Shown here one piece after another: positions 7,402-13,133 of a DNA stretch of 14,982 nt. The stretch is taken from the NCBI GenBank assembly GCA_012520835.1, contig JAAYNN010000067.1, positions 1 to 14,982 of the forward strand. The letters run 5' to 3'. How positions within the stretch are numbered: position 1 is the stretch's first letter; every line of letters begins with the position of its first letter. The stretch comes from Dehalococcoidales bacterium. GTDB taxonomy: Bacteria; Chloroflexota; Dehalococcoidia; Dehalococcoidales; UBA5627. A program made the position numbers and the translations under genes. The notes under the pieces are model-generated. The model was not told where the DNA came from. It made no database searches and saw nothing but the letters and a program-made list of their open reading frames with translations.

Positions 7402-8287
7402 CGGCTCCCTCCTTTATAACATCGGCTTCGTAAACCGAGGCATCGGCTTTCTGTACTTCTTTAACAGTCTTATTATTCTCTACGGCAGAGATACGCTCCT
7501 TGAGTTTCTTATCCTTGGTGTTACTCTTTCTGGCGGGAATCAATCCTTTGACCATTGCCACATATTTAGGTACATCCAGCGAACCCCAGCTTCTGGTAAT
7601 CTTATATTGAATTACAATGGTAATTATATTAGAAAGAACCCAGTAGAGTGCCAGGCCGCTCGGGAAGGTCAGGGAGAAGAAAACAAACATCAAAGGCATC
7701 ATAACCGTCATCATCTGAGCCTGCGACTTCTGCTGTGGATTTGTCGCCGGTGATGCGGACATCTTCTGAGTTACCCACATGGATGCACCGACTAAAAGCG
7801 CCAGCAGGAAATCCGGAGAGCCCAGGTTAAGCCATAAAAACTGGCTGTCTACCGGCAATGCCTTGAACACTATCGGCCATGAATAGAGATATTCCGATAA
7901 ATTCAGGAAGTTACCGGGAGCTACCGCCAGGACACGTATGATGGATTGATACTGGGCAATCCAGATCGGCATCTGTATCAACATAGGCAACAGGCAACCG
8001 GACATGCTGACACCGGACTCCTTGTAGAGCCTCATCTGTTCCTGTGCCAGTTTCTGACTATCCTTGCCGTGTTTCTTTTGCAGTTCCGCCAACTTGGGCT
8101 GCAGATCCTGCATAGCCTTGGTGGCATTCATCTGCTTGCGGGTCAGCGGGAACATCACAGTCCTGATGACAATGGTCAGCACTATGATGGTCAAACCGAA
8201 ACTGCCGAATAATATATCCGATAAACCGATGAGAATATTGATCATCGGGCCCAGTGCAACTACATCCCAAATCGCTCCAATATTCAA
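7289..8287 (-). CDS. yidC: Membrane protein insertase YidC/Oxa1
   Basis: A 332-aa inner-membrane insertase of the short type, without the large periplasmic domain of proteobacterial YidC. Hydrophobic segments lie at about 13-47, 93-115, 150-176, 188-207 and 211-227, forming the five-helix core. The positively charged groove residue is probably R42 in VIRTVMFPLTRKQ. The cytosolic hairpin between the first two segments contains LQPKLAELQKKHG and is rich in charged residues. After the last helix comes a ~105-residue hydrophilic tail ending in a very basic stretch (PRGGKNRRSKRR), typical of YidC forms that bind ribosomes through the tail. The start is TTG with AAGGTGG six nucleotides upstream. 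It follows the propeller gene by 23 nt and overlaps jag by 113 nt; the last 37 codons are read in both frames. Confidence 0.96.
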   Translation of the reverse strand: MNIGAIWDVVALGPMINILIGLSDILFGSFGLTIIVLTIVIRTVMFPLTRKQMNATKAMQDLQPKLAELQKKHGKDSQKLAQEQMRLYKESGVSMSGCLLPMLIQMPIWIAQYQSIIRVLAVAPGNFLNLSEYLYSWPIVFKALPVDSQFLWLNLGSPDFLLALLVGASMWVTQKMSASPATNPQQKSQAQMMTVMMPLMFVFFSLTFPSGLALYWVLSNIITIVIQYKITRSWGSLDVPKYVAMVKGLIPARKSNTKDKKLKERISAVENNKTVKEVQKADASVYEADVIKEGADANSSEERPNSGGGHKSGSGRTKQKPRGGKNRRSKRR

Positions 8288-8310
8288 TTTAAGCCACCTT
8301 GCTCTCTAAA

Positions 8311-9477
8311 TTAACTGACTTCATAGTACCAGACCACAACTCCGGAATTGGCATTTATCGCATACAGGTTTTCAGTTTTGATGGTATGAACATATACGAT
8401 CCCTTCGTCCACATAAAGTGACGATTGTACTGTAAATTCAAGTTCTTTCAGCCGGTTTTTAGTGTAATTTTCGGTATTAATAGTATATACAGTGCCTTCC
8501 TGTGTTGCTACAATAATCCTGTCCTCGAATAATACCGGCGCCGACGATACGGCGTTAGCCAGTTCGACCGCCGATAACAATGTACCGTCAGCCGAATCGA
8601 TAATATAGATAAAACCATCCATGTTGGGGGCATAAATAACACCATCGACCAGCAACGGTGTAGCCCAGAACCAGTTCCTGGGCTTAAACTCGGCATCGCT
8701 TTCGGCAGAAAACTCCCAGATTAATTCGCCGTTTTCCGCGTTTATGGCATATATACCGCGATCGAGCGAGCCGATATAAACCACTCCGTTATTACAGAGC
8801 GGTTTTGCTACAATCGGACCGTCAGCCTGGAAAGGCTGGCTCCATTTCGGATCCCCGCTACTGACATTTATAGCAAAAAGCTTCTTGTCGTATGAAGCCA
8901 CATAGAGCGTATCCCCGTCCAGACATGGAGAAGCCCATAATGTGTCTTTGGTATCATATTGCCATACAACTTGCTGTGTTTCGGCGTTTAACGCAGTTAC
9001 CATTCCACCGACCGCCGCAAAATAAATTTTCCCGTTATCTATGATAAAATCGCCGATAATTCCCCTGACATACCCTTCGGTGGGGTATTTCCACAACAGG
9101 TTGCCCGAGGCTGTATCGTAGGCAAAAATTTTACCTGAATAGGTTGCTACATACACCACTCCGTTTTCTACAACGGGATTGGCATATATCACCGACGCCG
9201 CAGCACCCCTGCCGCAGCTGAGAGCACCTGGAGCGCCGTCATCTTTTTCTACGATCTCTCGCTGCCATTTTACGGAACCGTTATTTTTCTGTATGGCCGC
9301 AATTTTACCCGGAGAGGCAACATAAATAGTATCTCCATCTACCACCGAGCCGGACCAGCCGAAATTGGTAAAAGCCCGCGAAGAACAACTGGCAGAGAAT
9401 GAAGTGAACAGTAAAAATGCGGAAAGTACGATTGCCAGAATGATTGCTTTTTTATTTATTTTCATTTTTATTCTCAA
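8311..9477 (-). CDS. Secreted PQQ-type beta-propeller protein, probable lipoprotein
   Basis: 388 aa. An N-terminal signal (residues about 1-30: basic start, then AIILAIVLSAFLLF) ends at SASC31, a loose lipobox, so it is probably a membrane-anchored exported lipoprotein. The rest consists of about eight PQQ-like blades of ~40 residues, each of the form 'DGxxYVAS..G.I.AIN..(S/N)G...W', e.g. NGVVYVATYSGKIFAYD and DGDTLYVASYDKKLFAIN. This is the BamB/PQQ-repeat fold without evidence for PQQ enzyme residues, so a scaffold or binding role is more likely than a dehydrogenase. It sits between yidD (39 nt) and yidC (23 nt) in the insertase operon, suggesting a link to exported or membrane protein handling; this is inference. 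The start is TTG at 9477 or ATG at 9465; neither has a strong ribosome site. Confidence 0.85.
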   Translation of the reverse strand: MRIKMKINKKAIILAIVLSAFLLFTSFSASCSSRAFTNFGWSGSVVDGDTIYVASPGKIAAIQKNNGSVKWQREIVEKDDGAPGALSCGRGAAASVIYANPVVENGVVYVATYSGKIFAYDTASGNLLWKYPTEGYVRGIIGDFIIDNGKIYFAAVGGMVTALNAETQQVVWQYDTKDTLWASPCLDGDTLYVASYDKKLFAINVSSGDPKWSQPFQADGPIVAKPLCNNGVVYIGSLDRGIYAINAENGELIWEFSAESDAEFKPRNWFWATPLLVDGVIYAPNMDGFIYIIDSADGTLLSAVELANAVSSAPVLFEDRIIVATQEGTVYTINTENYTKNRLKELEFTVQSSLYVDEGIVYVHTIKTENLYAINANSGVVVWYYEVS

Positions 9478-9516
9478 TAAAACACCATTCGTTTACTAAT
9501 GAGTGCCTCCATATAT

Positions 9517-9726
9517 TTACGGGACAGGGTCATACCCGCCCTCGTGCCAGGGATGACAGCGGGCGATTCTTTTCATTCCCAGCCAGATGCCTTTAAAAAT
9601 ACCAAACTTGATAATGGCATCGTAGGTATACTGGGAACACGTAGGGAGATAGCGACAGTTGGATGGCAGGACTTTCGATATGGTCAATTGATAAAATCTA
9701 ATTAGCGCTAAGGCTATTGTCTTCAT
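9517..9726 (-). CDS. yidD: Membrane protein insertion efficiency factor YidD
   Basis: This 69-aa protein has the hallmark of the family: an N-terminal amphipathic helix (ALALIRFYQLTISKVL), the CRYLPTCSQYTYDAI core with C24 and C30, and the RCHPWHEGGYDPVP C-terminus with C57. YidD works at the membrane with YidC in inserting inner-membrane proteins. Its start codon lies inside rnpA (29-nt overlap), a typical translationally coupled arrangement. The gene has the normal family size and looks intact. Confidence 0.95.
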   Translation of the reverse strand: MKTIALALIRFYQLTISKVLPSNCRYLPTCSQYTYDAIIKFGIFKGIWLGMKRIARCHPWHEGGYDPVP

Positions 9727-10060
9727 GATGCTCCATTATTAAACCGGCCTGAGACAGAAGTCTCGTAACCGTACATTTTAACTCATGAAATCTTATATCT
9801 GCTATCCCCGGTCGGGTAATAAATACTAAATCGTACCCGGGCTTTATCTCAATTTGCCTCATTATCTCGCGTAACAACCGCTTTGTTCGATTCCTGGTAA
9901 CCGCATTACCGATACGCTTGCTGACCACAAAACCGTATCTGGAGTACTCCATATTATTAGCCAAAGCCTTCATTACCAAAAACCTGCTCCCCCACGGTCT
10001 CCCCTTCCTGTGAACCAGCGCATAATCCGCTCTACCGGTAATACACTCTTTTCTCTTCAT
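9698..10060 (-). CDS. rnpA: Ribonuclease P protein component
   Basis: The 120-aa basic protein assists the RNase P RNA in 5' maturation of tRNAs. The conserved RNR motif is present as KRIGNAVTRNRTKRLLRE (48-65), with R56, N57 and R58 in the RNA-binding helix. The DLVFITRPG strand also fits. The ATG is not preceded by a clear Shine-Dalgarno sequence. It lies 93 nt after rpmH, the classical rpmH-rnpA pairing, and overlaps yidD by 29 nt at its 3' end. Confidence 0.96.
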   Translation of the reverse strand: MKRKECITGRADYALVHRKGRPWGSRFLVMKALANNMEYSRYGFVVSKRIGNAVTRNRTKRLLREIMRQIEIKPGYDLVFITRPGIADIRFHELKCTVTRLLSQAGLIMEHHEDNSLSAN

Positions 10061-10153
10061 TGCATGATACGATGATGTCGAAACTTCTTATTTATAAACG
10101 CTGCTCTGATAACTCCGGAGGGAAATATATGAAGGCTGCCATTAAAGCAGTTT

Positions 10154-10294
10154 TTATACAACAGTCAAACGTTTGCGTCCCTTAAGACGCCTCGACTTCA
10201 ATACCAATCTGCCGCCGCGAGAGCTCATCCTGGCTAAAAAGCCGTGTTCTCTCTTCCTGGGAATTTTCTTCGGTTGATAGGTTCTCTTCGGCAC
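10154..10294 (-). CDS. rpmH: 50S ribosomal protein L34
   Basis: A 46-aa very basic protein reading KRTYQPKKIPRKREHGFLAR, then MSSRGGRLVLKSRRLKGRKR, then LTVV. This is the standard L34 sequence and length, sitting in the exit-tunnel region of the large subunit. The start is GTG with AAGGAGT five nucleotides upstream. No terminator follows, so it should be cotranscribed with rnpA, yidD, the propeller gene, yidC and jag. Normally dnaA is nearby on the other side; here the neighbour is rpsR. Confidence 0.97.
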   Translation of the reverse strand: MPKRTYQPKKIPRKREHGFLARMSSRGGRLVLKSRRLKGRKRLTVV

Positions 10295-10320
10295 TGTTAA
10301 CTCCTTAATAAATGTACATC

Positions 10321-10372
10321 TATCCCAATCACAATAACGCCTTCTCCGGAGGCCGGTATCGTCAAAGGGATA
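10321..10372 (-). other. Imperfect 52-nt hairpin in the rpsR-rpmH gap
   Basis: On the minus strand TATCCC and GGGATA close a structure in which CGATACCG-CC can pair with GGCGTTATTG around a TCCGGAGAA loop. It ends 26 nt before the rpmH GTG, just above its ribosome site. It could be an rpmH leader structure or an attenuator; there is no T-run to make it a clear terminator of rpsR. The 124-nt gap shows no convincing promoter. Confidence 0.35.
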
Positions 10373-10418
10373 GAATTATTTCTATATTTTTGAATAACTC
10401 TGATATTTCCAGACGACG

Positions 10419-10850
10419 TTATTCTTTCTCGGGGCTCTCGGCTTTCTGCTGTTCGGCAGCGGCGGATGCTTCCTGCTTGGTCTCGGCCTTTATTTCTTCT
10501 TTAGCCTCAGGTTTTGCCTGTTCTCCCTTAGGAGCGGCAATCCTGATGGAAGCCACATCGCCCATCAGGCTAATATGCTCCGGTGCAAATGGCAATAAAG
10601 CTATCTGGCGCGCTCTTTTTATGGCAACCGCCAGTGAACGCTGGTGCCTGGCACATGTACCGGTTCGGCGACGCGGTTCTATCTTGCCACGATCGGAAAT
10701 ATAATTACTCAACATGGTATTGTCTTTGTAATCGATTTCTTTTATTTTGCCGGTGCAGAATGCACAAACTCTGCGTCGCGGAGCGAACCTGCCACCGCTT
10801 CTCCACGAACCAGTTCTTGTTTTTGTATTGGAAACAATTCGTTTAGCCAC
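10419..10850 (-). CDS. rpsR: 30S ribosomal protein S18 with long charged C-terminal tail
   Basis: The S18 core runs from about residue 24 to 92, with RRRVCAFC, IDYKDNTMLSNYISDRGKI, the PRRRTGTCARHQRSLAVAIK motif and RARQIALLPF. S18 is usually 75-90 aa; this one is 143 aa. It carries a basic ~23-residue N-terminal extension and a ~50-residue C-terminal tail rich in Lys, Glu, Ala and Gln (KPEAKEEIKAETKQEASAAA). The start is GTG with AGAGGA about ten nucleotides upstream. It follows ssb by 47 nt, the normal rpsF-ssb-rpsR order. The core is certain; the tail has no recognised domain and looks disordered. Confidence 0.95.
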   Translation of the reverse strand: MAKRIVSNTKTRTGSWRSGGRFAPRRRVCAFCTGKIKEIDYKDNTMLSNYISDRGKIEPRRRTGTCARHQRSLAVAIKRARQIALLPFAPEHISLMGDVASIRIAAPKGEQAKPEAKEEIKAETKQEASAAAEQQKAESPEKE

Positions 10851-10897
10851 TAGTTATCTATCCTCTATCATATAATATTTTTCAATTGATTATGCTA

Positions 10898-11305
10898 TTA
10901 AAACGGGATGTCATCGGGTTCGATTTCAGCCGTTTCGAGCTCATCACCCTTGTCTTCCCCCAACGCTGCAGACGACTGCCTGTCAAGGAATGTGACCCTG
11001 TTGGCGATAATTTCCGTCCTGTATCGCTTCTGCCCGTCCGGACCTTCCCAGCTGCGGTTATGCAGCCTTCCTTCGACATATACAAGCCTGCCCTTGGAAA
11101 GAAACTGGTTGCATTGTTCCGCCAGCTTATTCCAGGTCACCACCGTAAACCAATCTGTTTCCTGCTTGCGCTCCCCTTCCGGAGTAGTGTAAATCCGGTT
11201 GGTGGCAACTCGAAAAGATGTTACAGGATTGCCATTAGGAGTAAAACGCATTTCCGGATCGTTACCCACGTTGCCAATAATCATCACCTTATTTAGATTC
11301 GCCAT
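10898..11305 (-). CDS. ssb: Single-stranded DNA-binding protein
   Basis: A 135-aa SSB. The OB fold covers about residues 1-108 (LNKVMIIGNVGNDPEMRF, DWFTVVTWNKLAEQCNQFL, GRLVYVEGRL, NRVTFLD). A short acidic linker leads to the protein-interaction tip DDIPF at the C-terminus. It protects single-stranded DNA and recruits replication and repair proteins. The linker is shorter than in E. coli SSB. Its position between rpsF and rpsR is the widespread bacterial arrangement. The ATG at 11305 is preceded by AGGAG and a closer GTAGG. Confidence 0.97.
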   Translation of the reverse strand: MANLNKVMIIGNVGNDPEMRFTPNGNPVTSFRVATNRIYTTPEGERKQETDWFTVVTWNKLAEQCNQFLSKGRLVYVEGRLHNRSWEGPDGQKRYRTEIIANRVTFLDRQSSAALGEDKGDELETAEIEPDDIPF

Positions 11306-11348
11306 CCTACCCGTTCTCCTTTTTATCGTCTAACGCATATATATGTGT

Positions 11349-11708
11349 TCAATCTTCTAATTTTATCAGCATATGTCGTATAACATCTTCGGATATGCGA
11401 AGCTTCGCTTCCAGGCTGTTTGTCTGGGAAGGATTCATGGAAAAACGGGTCAACACATAATAACCTTCCATGAAATTTTTGATCGGATACGCCAGCTTCC
11501 TTCTACCCCACTGTTCAACCCCGGATATCTCACCACCCAGAGCGACTATGTTCTGGTTTAAAGCATCAACTTTAGTTTCTATTTTTTCTTCTGCAGAACC
11601 GGGATTGACCACCAGTACCAATTCATAATTACGTTTTTGCTCTATTTCTCCGGCTGCTTTTACAGATTCTTTTCTTTTACCTTTTCTTATCGTTACTCTT
11701 GGCACCAA
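11349..11708 (-). CDS. rpsF: 30S ribosomal protein S6 with N-terminal extension
   Basis: The S6 fold begins at about residue 27 (NYELVLVVNPG) and continues with GGEISGVEQWGRRKLAYPI, EGYYVLTRFSM and the C-terminal RISEDVIRHMLIKLED. S6 pairs with S18 in the platform of the small subunit. Typical S6 starts two or three residues before the first strand; here 25 mostly basic residues precede it (RKGKRKESVK). Two starts are possible: TTG at 11708 or the adjacent GTG at 11705, both served by GAGGGG just upstream; GTG has the better spacing. No internal start retains the first beta strand, which supports the extension. First gene of the rpsF-ssb-rpsR unit. Confidence 0.95.
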   Translation of the reverse strand: MVPRVTIRKGKRKESVKAAGEIEQKRNYELVLVVNPGSAEEKIETKVDALNQNIVALGGEISGVEQWGRRKLAYPIKNFMEGYYVLTRFSMNPSQTNSLEAKLRISEDVIRHMLIKLED

Positions 11709-11735
11709 CTTAACCCCTCAAAAATTTTATTGTTC

Positions 11736-11765
11736 ATTATAGCATACATATAGAATTATAAACAA
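11736..11765 (-). promoter_or_regulatory. Extended -10 promoter of rpsF-ssb-rpsR
   Basis: On the minus strand TGCTATAAT contains a perfect -10 (11741-11736) with the TGn extension. A partial -35 TTGTTT (11765-11760) is 18 nt upstream. The predicted start leaves a leader of only about 20 nt before rpsF, too short for the S6-S18 autoregulatory RNA known from some bacteria. Confidence 0.75.
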
Positions 11766-11846
11766 CGCTCTCAATGTAATATTCGATTTTTGAAATTTTT
11801 TCAATAATTTTTTTATTATCGGAACAACTGTTAATCTGCCCGCAAT

Positions 11847-11875
11847 TTGACACAATTATGCATCCTTGATAGACT
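11847..11875 (+). promoter_or_regulatory. Promoter of the tRNA-Asp gene
   Basis: A perfect TTGACA (11847-11852) and TAGACT (11870-11875, 4 of 6) are spaced by 17 nt and end 29 nt before the tRNA. The region 11766-11846 between the two divergent promoters is AT-rich, and I see no gene in it. Confidence 0.55.
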
Positions 11876-11904
11876 TTACTGGCATCTGAAATATTTCCCA
11901 CTAC

Positions 11905-11981
11905 GGCCCCGTGGTGTAGCGGTCTAACATGCCACCCTGTCACGGTGGAGATCGGGGGTTCAAATCCCCCCGGGGTCGCCA
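11905..11981 (+). tRNA. tRNA-Asp (GTC anticodon)
   Basis: A full cloverleaf folds by eye. The acceptor stem is GGCCCCG with CGGGGTC. The D arm contains GTGTAGCGGTCTAACAT. The anticodon stem CCACC/GGTGG encloses the loop CTGTCAC with anticodon GTC at 11939-11941. The T arm is GGGGG-TTCAAAT-CCCCC. The discriminator is G, usual for tRNA-Asp, and CCA is encoded at 11979-11981. It stands alone, opposite to the flanking genes. A weak hairpin followed by TTTTT near 11996-12016 may end the transcript. Confidence 0.97.
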
Positions 11982-12069
11982 TTAAGACGTCTTTCCGATA
12001 TGCACGGCATCTTTTTGTACATACCATTGCAGAAAATGATTCATTTAGCACTTCAATGTCACATTTGAT

Positions 12070-12969
12070 TTACAGGCATCTTTTTAGAGTATAGCTTTTC
12101 ATGTTACTGCCATCCATTATCTTCATAGGCTGAAGAGCTTCTGTCCCGTATTTGAGTGTTTCATATACCATCACCGGCATAAATGACCAGACAGGTTTTT
12201 CCAAGTTTCCGCCATAAAACGAAAGGTCGTCAGCCAGATCGATTTTAAAGATTTGACTGGCTTTCCTTTTTCGATATTCCGCCGCATTCAACGGATTGCA
12301 CCAGTCCTGTGGGGTAATGGCAAAGTAACCGGCGCAGTAATAAGGGCGCACCTCGTGTATAAAACATGCCCCGTCGCGTAAAAACGGGCAATACAATCCT
12401 TCTTTAATAATCATAAGACGATTTTCTAACCCGCTTTTCCACTTCGTATCGAGTGATGCGCTCAATAAATAGTGGCAATTATGTTTTGTTTTTTCTTTAG
12501 CAGCCGCGGTACTGAGGCCAGACCTGTTTTTTAATTGCTTTTCCAGCAGACAATCCACTTCTTTCAATTTAGAAATCCATTTCGGATAGACATCGATGAA
12601 ATAATTGAACAGCTCTTCGTTCTGATAAAGATAGCGAACAATCAATTCAACTTCCTGGACAGTCGCTCCCACCATCAGTATGCAGCAGTGAGTACATCCT
12701 CTGGCACAGCTTATTACACTTTTTTCGGAAGCAGCCATTTCGTTCTGTTTTTCAGACAGCTCTTTAAAAATTTCCGTTTTCTTTATCATATAACTTCGGC
12801 AGAATGCTTCTCTTCTGGCACCGAGTTCGCCGGTGTATGCAGTATTACGATTCTTGTGAAAAAGGGCGATTTCATCGCCCAAAATATTGATAGCAGAAGG
12901 ACTGCAGCAGTATTTGTATTTCTTGCCGCTGCCGCATGGGCAAGGATGATTGCGCTTGGGTTCTTCCAT
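12070..12969 (-). CDS. SEC-C motif protein with YkgJ-like cysteine cluster
   Basis: The 299-aa protein opens with a SEC-C zinc-binding motif (HPCPCGSGKKYKYCC; C10, C12, C21, C22), as found at the tail of SecA and in many small adaptor-like proteins. The rest resembles the YkgJ/CxxCxxCC family: C88, C92, C95 and C96 in CARGCTHCC, then C184 in LYCPFL, C192 in GACFIHEVRPYYCAGY and C202, with C214 nearby. YkgJ-type proteins are thought to bind a metal or Fe-S cluster; biochemical function is unknown. The region between the clusters (about 100-180) is helical and charged. No signal peptide, so cytosolic. The ATG has only a weak ribosome site. A repeat element ends 23 nt upstream of the start, probably supplying or replacing its promoter region. 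Confidence 0.8.
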   Translation of the reverse strand: MEEPKRNHPCPCGSGKKYKYCCSPSAINILGDEIALFHKNRNTAYTGELGARREAFCRSYMIKKTEIFKELSEKQNEMAASEKSVISCARGCTHCCILMVGATVQEVELIVRYLYQNEELFNYFIDVYPKWISKLKEVDCLLEKQLKNRSGLSTAAAKEKTKHNCHYLLSASLDTKWKSGLENRLMIIKEGLYCPFLRDGACFIHEVRPYYCAGYFAITPQDWCNPLNAAEYRKRKASQIFKIDLADDLSFYGGNLEKPVWSFMPVMVYETLKYGTEALQPMKIMDGSNMKSYTLKRCL

Positions 12970-12992
12970 ATCATTTCATCCGGATTGAAATA

Positions 12993-13092
12993 TTTTAATA
13001 GTACTATTCGGTAATAGTGTCCAATCAATTGTTAATTACCTTTAAAATACTATTCTTCAGACACCACAACCGAATAATACCATTTTAATTAA
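12993..13092 (-). repeat. Dispersed ~100-nt inverted-repeat element, copy B (MITE-like)
   Basis: This is the second copy of the element at 1644-1741, in opposite genomic orientation but the same orientation relative to its downstream gene. Its ends are imperfect inverted repeats: about 22 of 30 positions match between the left end and the reverse complement of the right end, centred on ATTCGGT/ACCGAAT. The octamer ATTAAAAT flanks the core on both sides (13089-13082 and 12999-12992). ACTATT-ACCG-AATAGT near the right end forms a perfect small hairpin. No coding capacity is seen. Confidence 0.85.
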
Positions 13093-13133
13093 TAGATATG
13101 CGTTCAAGCTGGTACTGGAGATATCTCTTACCC

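Noticed and set aside
10129..10185. 18-codon plus-strand reading frame with an excellent GGAGG ribosome-like site
   Set aside because: It is antisense to the end of rpmH and very short; the GGAGG is part of a CTCCGGAG palindrome and no coding signal supports it.
10332..10365. TTGACG followed by TTATTG as an rpmH promoter
   Set aside because: The spacing is about 22 nt, too long for a sigma70 promoter, and the -10 is poor.
10312..10704. 130-aa plus-strand reading frame opposite rpsR and the rpmH leader
   Set aside because: Its composition is explained by the complementary strand of the S18 charged tail; there is no ribosome site or motif.
11796..11840. AT-rich stretch that loosely resembles the dispersed element
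   Set aside because: Similarity is limited to T-rich and GTTAAT words; no inverted ends or extended match to copies A and B.
11737..12051. 104-aa minus-strand reading frame with a GGFEPPISTVTGWHVRPLHH segment
   Set aside because: It is the antisense reading of the tRNA-Asp gene; this peptide pattern is a well-known false protein call. It also overlaps the rpsF and tRNA promoters.
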